Source: Mangrovicoccus sp049603835
GTDB lineage: Bacteria > Pseudomonadota > Alphaproteobacteria > Rhodobacterales > Rhodobacteraceae
Reading direction: 5' to 3'
DNA length: 64,000 bases
Assembly: GCA_049603835.1 (NCBI GenBank)
Contig: JBMYSZ010000007.1
Coordinates: 1-64,000 of the forward strand
In this document: positions 26,101-33,107 of the stretch, one piece after another
Numbering within the stretch: the first letter of the stretch is position 1
Layout of the letters: the number at the start of each line of letters is the position of its first letter
The notes under the pieces: generated by a model
Database searches by the model: none
What the model was told of the DNA's origin: nothing
The model's input: the letters and a program-made list of their open reading frames with translations, nothing else
Made by a program: the position numbers and the translations under genes

Positions 26101-26695
26101 CATTGCGCCCGAGGGCACGATGCTACGTCCCGAACCACCGGCAGCGGTGATTGCGGGCAATACCGAAGTCAGCCAAGCCATGTGCAATGCTCTGATCGGC
26201 GCATTAGGGGTGCAAGCCGGGAGCCAAGGCACGATGAATAATTTCATCTGGGGCAATGAGACCTTCCAGAATTACGAAACCATTGCGGGTGGGACTGGGG
26301 CGGGGCCGGGCTTTTACGGTTGCGATGCGGTGCAAAGCCATATGACCAATACCCGAATGACCGATCCAGAAATCCTAGAGGCGCGCTTTCCCGTACGGCT
26401 CGAAGAGTTTTCCATCCGCAAAGGTTCTGGCGGGGCTGGGCAATGGCGCGGCGGTGACGGAGTGGTACGGCGCTTGCGCTTCCTGGCTCCGGTGACTGTG
26501 ACGACTTTGGGAAGCCACCGAAATATTCCGCCCTTTGGCAAAGACCAGGCGGAGCCGGGGGCTTGCGGAGAAGATTGGCTAGAGATGCCTGACGGCTCTC
26601 GGCGCAAACTGGCTGGTAATGATGAGGCCCATCTGCCCGCAGGAGCGGTGTTTGAAATGCGCACGCCAGGCGGCGGCGGTTGGGGGCCCAGCTAA
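23117..26695 (+). CDS. 5-oxoprolinase-type hydantoinase, fused A and B halves
   Basis: A single chain of 1192 residues, the normal length of ATP-dependent 5-oxoprolinase, which opens 5-oxoproline to glutamate. The HyuA half shows WIDRGGTFTDIV at the start and FDMGGTSTDVSHY near residue 290, both ATP-site motifs. The HyuB half begins near residue 690 with VMGNLFMSVADRMG and contains HVPVHLGSMSDS, HHADIGGRTPGS and NYNAPFAICRA. I start at ATG 23117 (MGQWEFWIDRGG), which fits the family; in-frame upstream codons add unrelated residues. Hydantoin or N-methylhydantoin substrates are an alternative. Its stop overlaps the convergent CydA-like gene by four bases. Confidence 0.88.
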   Translation: MGQWEFWIDRGGTFTDIVAVSPDGELRCSKLLSENPEQYTDAAIEGIRRHLDLPKGAAWPENTIGAVKMGTTVATNALLERRGEPVLLAITKGFGDLLRIGTQARPKLFDLDIQRPALFYQSVVEIAGRMDATGAEISALEEDALRADLNAHYQNGFRAIAVALMHGHLAPQHEQRVGEIAREIGFEQISLSHEVSRLAKLVRRGDTTVVDAYLSPVLRRYVRQVSDVLEVGDGGARRLLFMQSSGGLTEATRFEGRDAILSGPAGGIVGMARCGEAAGFDRLIGFDMGGTSTDVSHYAGRYERSVDGEVAGLPLCVPMMDIHTVAAGGGSILSYRDGRAIVGPESAGANPGPACYRRGGPLTVTDCNVMLGRLHPDHFPAVFGPDGNEPLDTDIVRQKFTEMAAQISVPGQELSPEAAAAGFLEIAVDNMAAAIKRISVARGHDVSGYTLMSFGGAGGQHACQVADALGMRRVLLHPFAGVLSAFGMGLAELRAMRQQQFSAPLADLDQARAVLAEMGASAQQELAEQGAAVSQLKPRCYLRYEGAHQSLAVDIGDAEALRQGFEAAHLARFGFVTPERGIEFDLLETEAVAEGAAMPDLTPDQGAGQASAQIRAYWQGDWQETPLYKRADLAGQAISGPAIITEDTGTIALEPGWQAAQDAHGNLILTRIEAQAAPQLSPDGPPDPVRLEVMGNLFMSVADRMGLTLANTAWSVNIKERLDFSCAIFDAQGDLVANAPHVPVHLGSMSDSIKTVMRLFAEELRDGDAYLLNSPFEGGTHLPDVTVVTPVFVAGKPAFWLGSRGHHADIGGRTPGSAPPDSRHIDEEGVLIDPMPLVKNGLFLEDKLRAVLSGARYPARAIDQNIADLKAQIAANETGRAELSEIAQRLGLDAVSAYMRHIQDNAEASVKAALSELRDGSFTYPMDDGRQIQVAVRIDHAAQEAEIDFTGTSAQHPGNYNAPFAICRAVVLYVFRCLVGRDMPLNEGCLRPLHIIAPEGTMLRPEPPAAVIAGNTEVSQAMCNALIGALGVQAGSQGTMNNFIWGNETFQNYETIAGGTGAGPGFYGCDAVQSHMTNTRMTDPEILEARFPVRLEEFSIRKGSGGAGQWRGGDGVVRRLRFLAPVTVTTLGSHRNIPPFGKDQAEPGACGEDWLEMPDGSRRKLAGNDEAHLPAGAVFEMRTPGGGGWGPS

Positions 26696-27882
26696 ACCAG
26701 CCGCCTTAGCCGATGATCAGCCCCCGCCGCGGCCGCGCTTCGACGTTGCTCGGCGGTGGGGGTCCAGCGGCGCAGCCCCAAACGGCGAATTGTCAGGACA
26801 AAACCCAGCATCATCGCCGTCGAAACCGCCATATAAGCGCCCATGGTCTGGGGCGACGCAGTGCTGGTCGTACCAATTCTGGCTTGGTCCAGGGGCATCA
26901 AGTCTTTGACCAGCCAGGGATACTGCTCTGCCGCGCGCATGGCCCAAAATCCCAAAGGCACCAGAAACATCCCAAGCAGTATCACTAAGCTGGCCCAGGC
27001 GATAATTAGCGGCAAACGGCGGGTTTTACCGGGGCTGCGAAATCCGTAAATCGTTGTCGCATAGGTCAGTGCCAAAATCAGGCTACCGCTCCAAACAAAT
27101 ATATGCCCCAGCTCCGAGAGCGTCTGCATCGCCGAGGCACCCTGCAATTCAATGCCGCTAGGCCAGGTCGCAGCGCGATAGAAAAGCCAGGGCAGGGAAA
27201 GCGTCATCATCATCAATCCAAGCCGCGCCGCAACCCCTACCTCGGGATCACGCCGCCCAATGGCCAAACGAAAACAAGACATTCCCGCCAGAAACCCGCC
27301 AGTCACGACCGTGGCGATCATAGCGCCTTCGAAGAGTCGTTGCAGCAATAGCGGCGCTTGGACCACGGCGCGCCAATCTTGCAAAATCAAAGCGCCATTT
27401 TCGACACTTACGCCGCGCGGATCTGCGGTCCAGCTGGTCATCACGGCCAGCCAGTAATCGGAAAAACTGAGCGCCAAAGCGCATAGCACTGTCGCCGCGC
27501 CATGCATCCAACCCGCAACCCGTCCCGGCGCCAACAACATAATAGTCAAGCAGCAAAGCTCTGGCAGAAAGCCCGCCGTGACTTCGTAATGCAGCAATGG
27601 GGTGGAAATGGGGCGGATGAACCGGGTGAATTCGGGCCAAAGCTCTGCGATTTGAAAGGTTAAAGACAGGCTAGACAGCACCGCAAGCGCAAAGGTCAAA
27701 GCCTGAATCCGTACCCAAAGATTGAAAGCGCGCATCCAAAAGGGCCGCTTGGTCACATAATAGGCCAGCCGCATAATGACCAATGCCCAGGCCAGCCCCA
27801 AAACCAGCGGCGGGAAGAGCGCATAAAAGGCCAAATTGGCGGCGAATTGAAGTTCACCGATGGAGAAGGTTTCCGGCAGCAA
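26692..27882 (-). CDS. Orphan CydA-like membrane protein without haem-ligand histidines
   Basis: An integral membrane protein of 396 residues with about nine hydrophobic segments, homologous to cytochrome bd subunit I along its length (LQFAANLAFYALF for the CydA N-terminus, the FLPE segment, and EQYPWLVKDLMP near the C-terminus). It is shorter than CydA (about 520) because the quinol loop is reduced. By my alignment the haem b595 ligand His19 of E. coli is Tyr20 here and the haem b558 ligand His186 is Gly186, while Glu99 and Glu107 are kept as E100 and E108. No cydB or cydX is adjacent. It is probably not an ordinary oxidase. A 25-base inverted repeat (arms 27900-27907 and 27917-27924) lies in its leader. 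Confidence 0.72.
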   Translation of the reverse strand: MLPETFSIGELQFAANLAFYALFPPLVLGLAWALVIMRLAYYVTKRPFWMRAFNLWVRIQALTFALAVLSSLSLTFQIAELWPEFTRFIRPISTPLLHYEVTAGFLPELCCLTIMLLAPGRVAGWMHGAATVLCALALSFSDYWLAVMTSWTADPRGVSVENGALILQDWRAVVQAPLLLQRLFEGAMIATVVTGGFLAGMSCFRLAIGRRDPEVGVAARLGLMMMTLSLPWLFYRAATWPSGIELQGASAMQTLSELGHIFVWSGSLILALTYATTIYGFRSPGKTRRLPLIIAWASLVILLGMFLVPLGFWAMRAAEQYPWLVKDLMPLDQARIGTTSTASPQTMGAYMAVSTAMMLGFVLTIRRLGLRRWTPTAEQRRSAAAAGADHRLRRLV

Positions 27883-28034
27883 GAGTCAGCTGACCCCCAG
27901 GCTAAAGACGCTGCGGCTTTAGCCGCGGAGTGAGTGCCTAGGATATCGGCATACCGAAAGGCTGCAATCGTGACTAGCGTCGCAGAACGGGTGAAATTGA
28001 CCGTTTCAAAGGCATAATTCCGCGCTAATTTGCC

Positions 28035-28547
28035 TCAAGCACCGGCAGTTGGCCCAGTCTTATCCAAGCTCACCACAAAAGGCGTGTCGAACCAATGCTC
28101 TTGCAGATTCGCGCCAGGCCCGATGCGATCGACAACCGCGAATAATCCCGGCGCCAAAAGCGGTGTCAGCACCCCATGCCAGACGCCGCGATGGTAATTC
28201 ACCGCTTGCCCGGCTTCGGTGACAAAAGCTTGGGGTGCTGCGGGTTGGTTGCCGGCATCTTCGGCGACGATCACCAAAAACGGATCGAAGCTCATGGGAA
28301 TAAAGGCCTGCGATCCATCTGGGTGACGCTCCATCATCTCTAGACGATAGGGCATTTCACGCGGTTGAGCAGAAAACAGACTGATGCCCGCGCGACCGTC
28401 AGAGCCGAAATCAAGCTGCGCCCGGTCATGAAACCGGCCGCAAAACCCTTGATTGATGATCTTGTCGGGCGCGCCTGTGATATCGAGCACATCACCAAAA
28501 GGCGCAAAGGCTTGCGGCGTCAGGGACTGCGCCTGGATAGGGATCAT
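28035..28547 (-). CDS. allA: Ureidoglycolate lyase
   Basis: Splits ureidoglycolate to glyoxylate and urea, the last step of this purine pathway. The 170-residue cupin-like chain shows the family segments LTPQAFAPFGDVLD, FSAQPREMPYRLEMMERHP, FVTEAGQAVNYHRGVWHG and VVDRIGPGANLQEH. Its start overlaps the end of the allantoicase gene by four bases, so the two are translationally coupled. It is the last gene of the minus-strand half of the purine locus. The 152 bases between it and the CydA-like gene hold no gene. Confidence 0.92.
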   Translation of the reverse strand: MIPIQAQSLTPQAFAPFGDVLDITGAPDKIINQGFCGRFHDRAQLDFGSDGRAGISLFSAQPREMPYRLEMMERHPDGSQAFIPMSFDPFLVIVAEDAGNQPAAPQAFVTEAGQAVNYHRGVWHGVLTPLLAPGLFAVVDRIGPGANLQEHWFDTPFVVSLDKTGPTAGA

Positions 28548-29563
28548 CGGCGCGGTTGGCCCAAAAGCCGTAGGCGGCTGACCCCTCCATCTGGCATGAT
28601 ATTGAAACGGATATGAGTGACCGGGTGATCTATTTTCAGCTCTGAAAACTCGTGGATGGTATCCGCGCTTAGCCGGCTTTCCGGCAAAAGCATTGGCCAG
28701 AACATACTATCCGTGACCAAAGCATCGGTCAGCCCATCGCCAAAATCGCTTAGATCCGCCGCTTGGATCGAGCAACGGTCAGGGAAATTACCCTTGAAAT
28801 GGCAGGTATCCACAACCGCCTTTTCGATTGCGCCACGCGCGCCCAAAGCAATGATCATCCAATCATAACCAGGTTCGCGGCGACGCCGTGTTTCCCAGCC
28901 ATCGCCCATATTAATCCCGCGACCAGGGGCCAATAGCCGTGTGTAATCCCCATAATGTGCGTCGGAAAACGCCAAAATGCGACCGCCATTCAGCGACGCG
29001 GCTAGGTCGATATTTTGCCCCATCTCGGTGCTATCGAGTTCCGGCACGCCATATACCCGCAAACGGGCAACCCCACCATCGGGGTAAATATGGATGCGCA
29101 GATGCGTCCAATGTTCGAAGCTTTGGCAGGAAAAATAGTGATGCGCGCTTGGCCCAAGCGGGCTGTGGCGCAAAATGGTGACCCAAGATGTGGTGTCGTC
29201 TGGGTCTTGGCCGGGGTTTAGATCGGCGGCCTCAATGCGCACTGCCGGGGCGTAATTGCCGGTAAAATGCGATGTATCCACATCAAAGCCCAAGATACGG
29301 CCCGGCGCAGCCAGCCGAATAACGCCCCAATCATGGCCGCCATCGCGCCGACGGCGGGTTTCCCACCCATCCATCCATTTGCCATGGTCGTCGAATTTAT
29401 CGGCGATGAAAATTGCTGGCGCATCTTGCAGCATACGCTCTAGCGGTGCGAAAAATTCATCTGTGGCGCCCAAGGCCTGGGCGCCAAGCCCCTCTGAAGC
29501 CAGATTAATCCCAGTGCGTGCGAAAAGGGGCTGGTCGGTATTGAGGCTTTCGATTGACGGCAT
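28544..29563 (-). CDS. alc: Allantoicase
   Basis: Hydrolyses allantoate to ureidoglycolate and urea. The 339 residues contain the two repeated family modules: WMDGWETRRRRDGGHDWGVI with DVDTSHFTGNYAPAV, and MGDGWETRRRREPGYDWMII with VVDTCHFKGNFPDRC. This internal duplication is characteristic of allantoicase. It sits between the PuuE–UraD gene (eight bases upstream) and allA. It acts in the cytoplasm directly after allantoinase. Confidence 0.95.
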   Translation of the reverse strand: MPSIESLNTDQPLFARTGINLASEGLGAQALGATDEFFAPLERMLQDAPAIFIADKFDDHGKWMDGWETRRRRDGGHDWGVIRLAAPGRILGFDVDTSHFTGNYAPAVRIEAADLNPGQDPDDTTSWVTILRHSPLGPSAHHYFSCQSFEHWTHLRIHIYPDGGVARLRVYGVPELDSTEMGQNIDLAASLNGGRILAFSDAHYGDYTRLLAPGRGINMGDGWETRRRREPGYDWMIIALGARGAIEKAVVDTCHFKGNFPDRCSIQAADLSDFGDGLTDALVTDSMFWPMLLPESRLSADTIHEFSELKIDHPVTHIRFNIMPDGGVSRLRLLGQPRR

Positions 29564-29571
29564 TGCGGGTC

Positions 29572-31002
29572 CTACATGGGTAACTTGTCCTTAAGACGCA
29601 GATAGGCAATGCGTTCGACCTGTTTGCAAGCCTCCTGAAGCTCATCTTCCACAGAATTCGACAAACGGCGATCAAAAGCCTCCATAATTTGCCTTTTGGA
29701 GTGGTCCCGCACGGCAATAATGAAGGGAAATCCAAAACGCTCCGTGTAATCGCGGTTCAAGCCTTCGAATGTGTTACGCTCTAAATCTGTCAGCGCATCT
29801 AGCCCAGCGGCGGCTTGTTCCGCAGTGCTATCGGCGGTCAAACGCTTTGCCTGAGCCAATTTCCCTGCCAAATCAGGATGCGAACGCAACACGGCCTTGC
29901 GCTCATCGATACTGGCCGCACGGAAAACCCGGCACATGGCCGAATGCACGCCGGCCAAGCAGTCATGGGCGGGGCCCAGCTCTAATTTATAGGCACGCTC
30001 CGCCACCCAGCGGGAATGTTCGTAAACATCGCCAAATGCCTTTAAAAACGCTTCGCGGCTCATTTGCGAGGGGCGGTCCCAATGATAGGGCGGGCGCATT
30101 TTCTGCCAATGTTTCGCGATTTCGAGCCGAGTGGTGTACCAAACAAAATCGCGATTTTGCACATATTTCAAAAAGCTGCGCAGCCCTTCCATTCGACCAG
30201 GACGCCCAGCCAAACGGCAATGGAGCCCAACAGTCATCATTTTCGGCGCGCCAGAGATGCCTTCGTTATAAAGGCAGTCAAAGCTATCCTTGAGATATTG
30301 GAAGAAATGCTCGCCAGTATTGAACCCCTGAGCCGTCGCAAAGCGCATGTCATTGGCGTCAAGCGTATAGGGAAGGATCAGCTGATCTTTGTCGCCATAG
30401 CGTTCGTAATATGGCAAATCATCCGCATAACTATCAGCCACATAGGCAAAACCGCCATCTTCCGCCGCCAAGCGCACCGTATTGGTCGAGCAGCGGCCCG
30501 TATACCACCCCTTGGGGCGTTCCCCTGTCACCAGGCGATGCAGCTCGATCGCTTCAGCCATTTGTTTGCGCTCTTCGGCCTCGCTCATATCCTTATGCTC
30601 GATCCATTTCAGACCATGGCTGGCGATTTCCCAGCCCGAGCTTTGCATGGCGGCCACTTGCTGCGGTGCCCGTGCCAGAGCAGAGGCCACCCCATAGACC
30701 GTGACCGGGATCTTGAATTTATCAAAGCAGCGTTTGAGCCGCCAAAACCCAGACCGGGCCCCATATTCATAGATGGATTCCATGTTCCAATGGCGTTGAC
30801 CTGGCCAAGCATCCGCACCGACAATTTCCGATAAAAACGCCTCTGACGCAGGGTCCCCATGCAAAATGCAGTTTTCCCCGCCTTCCTCAAAATTGATCAC
30901 GAAATTCAGCGCAATTTTGGCGTCATCGGGCCAATCCGCATTAGGCGGTTTCGGACCATGGCCCAAAAGATCGCGGGCATATCGTGGCGGTTGTTCGGTC
31001 AT
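29572..31002 (-). CDS. Fused allantoinase PuuE and OHCU decarboxylase UraD
   Basis: Two enzymes in one chain of 476 residues. Residues 1-300 are a polysaccharide-deacetylase-like allantoinase (PuuE type): YEYGARSGFWRL, GWEIASHGLKWIEH (123-136) and ERPKGWYTGR (161-170). Residues 310-476 are 2-oxo-4-hydroxy-4-carboxy-5-ureidoimidazoline decarboxylase, with RSHPDLAG (373-380, the catalytic His at 375) and GFPFIIAVRDHSK. Thus it makes (S)-allantoin from OHCU and opens allantoin to allantoate. The order in the chain reverses the order of the reactions. It is the first gene of the leftward purine operon, transcribed away from uraH–puuD. Confidence 0.93.
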   Translation of the reverse strand: MTEQPPRYARDLLGHGPKPPNADWPDDAKIALNFVINFEEGGENCILHGDPASEAFLSEIVGADAWPGQRHWNMESIYEYGARSGFWRLKRCFDKFKIPVTVYGVASALARAPQQVAAMQSSGWEIASHGLKWIEHKDMSEAEERKQMAEAIELHRLVTGERPKGWYTGRCSTNTVRLAAEDGGFAYVADSYADDLPYYERYGDKDQLILPYTLDANDMRFATAQGFNTGEHFFQYLKDSFDCLYNEGISGAPKMMTVGLHCRLAGRPGRMEGLRSFLKYVQNRDFVWYTTRLEIAKHWQKMRPPYHWDRPSQMSREAFLKAFGDVYEHSRWVAERAYKLELGPAHDCLAGVHSAMCRVFRAASIDERKAVLRSHPDLAGKLAQAKRLTADSTAEQAAAGLDALTDLERNTFEGLNRDYTERFGFPFIIAVRDHSKRQIMEAFDRRLSNSVEDELQEACKQVERIAYLRLKDKLPM

Positions 31003-31341
31003 TGGGCACCTGCGTGGTCAATTGTTTCGCGCAAACCGTAAAATTGGTTAACCGTTACCGCAAGCGATGCGGGCGAACCAAATGCCTCGGCCTATGGGTT
31101 CATGTGCGAAAACTGCTTAACAATTGTTCATCATCTTTCCCAAAGGATGCAAAAATGCCCGCAATTTGGCGAAAACACTCGATAGATCCAATAATTCACC
31201 GCTATTCGCATTTGAAATCCAAGGCTTGCGGAAATCGCGGTTGCCCCGGCCTTGGGAAACATGTTTCTGATTTGGCATGGGATGACGCAAGTTTGATCTA
31301 ATGCTTAAATTTTGGTCCAGTGATGCGAGGCGAGAGAAGAG
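31003..31341. promoter_or_regulatory. Divergent control region of the purine genes
   Basis: No gene is seen in these 339 AT-rich bases between the puuE–uraD fusion and uraH. Three perfect palindromes stand out: GGTTAACC (31046-31053), AACAATTGTT (31119-31128) and GAAACATGTTTC (31256-31267). The spacing suits operators for a regulator acting on both directions, for example a GntR, MarR (urate-responsive) or LysR protein. Which protein binds is unknown; no such regulator gene lies within the locus itself. Confidence 0.45.
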
Positions 31342-31692
31342 ATGTCCGGATATCTGACAACTCATGTTTTGGACACGAGCCGCGGTGAACCGGCGGCGGG
31401 TCTTCGGGTAACCTTGGAAACTCTCGAAACTGGCGAGATCTTGGCAGACATGGTCACGAATTCGGATGGTCGGACAGATAGCCCAATTTTGCCCGCCAGT
31501 GATTTTTCAATTGGGCGGTTTCAGCTATTATTTTATGCGGGCGATTATTTGCAAGCCACAGGGCAGGCCGGGGAAATGCCGCTATTTTTGGACGTCATTC
31601 CCATTCGTTTTGGAATTTCAGATCCGATGTCCCATTATCATGTTCCCTTACTTTTGTCGCCTTTCGGCTATTCCACCTATCGCGGGAGCTAA
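31342..31692 (+). CDS. uraH: 5-hydroxyisourate hydrolase (transthyretin-like)
   Basis: Converts 5-hydroxyisourate, the product of urate oxidation, to OHCU. The 116 residues have the family signatures LTTHVLDTSRGEPAAG near the N-terminus and the C-terminal YRGS in FGYSTYRGS; HYHVPLLLSP precedes it. No signal peptide is seen, so it is cytoplasmic. GAGAGAAGAG precedes the ATG. It is three bases from puuD, which makes its substrate, so the two are a tight operon. Confidence 0.96.
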   Translation: MSGYLTTHVLDTSRGEPAAGLRVTLETLETGEILADMVTNSDGRTDSPILPASDFSIGRFQLLFYAGDYLQATGQAGEMPLFLDVIPIRFGISDPMSHYHVPLLLSPFGYSTYRGS

Positions 31693-31695
31693 TTT

Positions 31696-32922
31696 ATGTA
31701 TCTGACAATTTTGGAATCTTGGGCTGAATTCGCGGTTCGTTGGACACATGTCATTACGGCGATTGCTTGGATTGGATCTAGCTTTTATTTCATCGCCTTA
31801 GATTTGGGGTTAAGAGCCCCAGGAGACCGCCGAAAACATGTGCATGGCGAAGAATGGCAAGTCCATGGAGGCGGTTTTTACCACATCCAAAAATACCTGA
31901 TCGCGCCGGATCGTCTGCCGGATGACTTAATTTGGTTCAAATGGGAAAGCTATGCGACTTGGCTATCTGGCTTTGCTCTTTTGATATTGGTTTATTATCT
32001 TGGTGCCGATCTTTATCTGATTGATCCCAATGTGTTAGATATCCCTGCTTGGCTGGCGGTGATTGTGTCATTGGGCTCTTTGACTTTGGGATGGTTGCTT
32101 TATGACACCATCTGCAAATCGAAATTCGGCGACGATAATACGAAACTCATGCTTGGGCTTTATGTGATATTGGTCCTAATGGCCTGGGGATATACACAAA
32201 TATTCAGTGGTCGCGCGGCGCTTCTGCATTTGGGTGCCTTTACCGCGACAATTATGACGGCGAATGTGTTCTTTATCATCATCCCGAACCAAAAAATCGT
32301 GGTGGCGGAATTAAAGGCGCAGAAAATACCCGATGCCAAATATGGGAAAATAGCGAAACAGCGCTCTACCCATAATAATTATCTGACTTTGCCAGTGATC
32401 TTTTTGATGCTGTCCAATCATTATCCTTTGGCTTTCGCCAGCCAGTGGAATTGGTTGATCGCCAGTTTGGTATTTCTGATGGGCGTCACTATTCGGCATT
32501 TCTTCAATACGATGCATGCGAAAAAAGACCCGCCTTGGTGGACTTGGGGAGCCACGGCGGCCATTTTCATTGTCATTATTTTGCTCAGCCTTGCGCCGCT
32601 CAAAGCGCAAACTGATCCGGATGAGATTGAGCTGAGTTCGCGGGAACAAAAGCTCATGGAGGCTGACGGGTTTATAGATGTGGCCGATATTGTTTTGGGT
32701 CATTGCAGCATGTGCCATGCGGCGGAACCGGGTCTTCCATCTCTGCCTACGGCCCCCAAAGGGGTGATTTTGGACAGCGAAATTGCCGTGGTGCAGCATG
32801 CGCGCGACATCTATTTGCAGGCCGGTGTGACCCATGCCATGCCGCCTGGCGTTTATAATTATATGGAAAGCGAAGAGCGGTCGCAGATCGTCGCTTGGTA
32901 CAAAGAAGCCTTGCTAGACTAG
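31696..32922 (+). CDS. puuD: Membrane urate oxidase PuuD with cytochrome c domain
   Basis: An integral membrane urate oxidase that passes electrons to its own cytochrome c instead of releasing H2O2. The N-terminal 300 residues have about eight hydrophobic segments (HVITAIAWIGSSFYFIALD, YATWLSGFALLILVYYLG). After the last segment a periplasmic domain carries the haem c site CSMCH (337-341) and a likely Met ligand in THAMPPG. The family is known from Agrobacterium and other proteobacteria. The haem would be attached by the Ccm system encoded 4 kb downstream. It is followed by the candidate sRNA on the opposite strand. Confidence 0.95.
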   Translation: MYLTILESWAEFAVRWTHVITAIAWIGSSFYFIALDLGLRAPGDRRKHVHGEEWQVHGGGFYHIQKYLIAPDRLPDDLIWFKWESYATWLSGFALLILVYYLGADLYLIDPNVLDIPAWLAVIVSLGSLTLGWLLYDTICKSKFGDDNTKLMLGLYVILVLMAWGYTQIFSGRAALLHLGAFTATIMTANVFFIIIPNQKIVVAELKAQKIPDAKYGKIAKQRSTHNNYLTLPVIFLMLSNHYPLAFASQWNWLIASLVFLMGVTIRHFFNTMHAKKDPPWWTWGATAAIFIVIILLSLAPLKAQTDPDEIELSSREQKLMEADGFIDVADIVLGHCSMCHAAEPGLPSLPTAPKGVILDSEIAVVQHARDIYLQAGVTHAMPPGVYNYMESEERSQIVAWYKEALLD

Positions 32923-32942
32923 GCCTGATGGCCCATTTGCCC

Positions 32943-33015
32943 AAAAAAAAGGCCGAGACAAAGCTCGGCCGAAGTCCAACAGGGAGGTAGAAGACCGCGG
33001 AAACTCGCGGCTTCT
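32943..33015 (-). ncRNA. Candidate small RNA with anti-Shine-Dalgarno linker
   Basis: Read on the minus strand the order is a 5' hairpin (arms 33014-33006 and 32999-32990: GAAG+CCGCG pairing with CGCGG+CTTC, one bulge), a single-stranded linker TACCTCCCTGTTGGACTTC (32989-32971), then a 7-bp GC-rich hairpin (GGCCGAG/CTCGGCC, 32970-32951) and eight T (32950-32943). This is the layout of an intrinsically terminated sRNA of about 73 bases. The linker is complementary to GGGAGG Shine-Dalgarno sites. It could alternatively be a 3' UTR piece of the LysR message, which ends 93 bases upstream. No family was assigned. Confidence 0.65.
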
Positions 33016-33021
33016 GCTAAC

Positions 33022-33050
33022 AAACTAAGCATCTAGGAAGCATAGTTCAA
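33022..33050 (-). promoter_or_regulatory. Promoter-like boxes for the candidate sRNA
   Basis: On the minus strand TTGAAC (33050-33045) is separated by 17 bases from TAGTTT (33027-33022). Start of transcription would be about seven bases on, near 33015, exactly where the 5' hairpin begins. Matches to the sigma-70 consensus are moderate, so this is a suggestion supported mainly by position. Confidence 0.4.
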
Positions 33051-33107
33051 CGCCAATATTGCCGCATGTGCAAAATGGGGCTCAGACTTTAGGCCAACTG
33101 TTGCAAA

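Noticed and set aside
30064..30834. Open frame of 256 codons on the plus strand
   Set aside because: Antisense to the PuuE–UraD fusion gene, whose two domains are well supported.
32971..32989. Plus-strand CAACAGGGAGG as the ribosome site of a small gene
   Set aside because: No ATG, GTG or TTG follows at a usable distance and no open frame is present; the flanking hairpins and T run make sense only on the minus strand.
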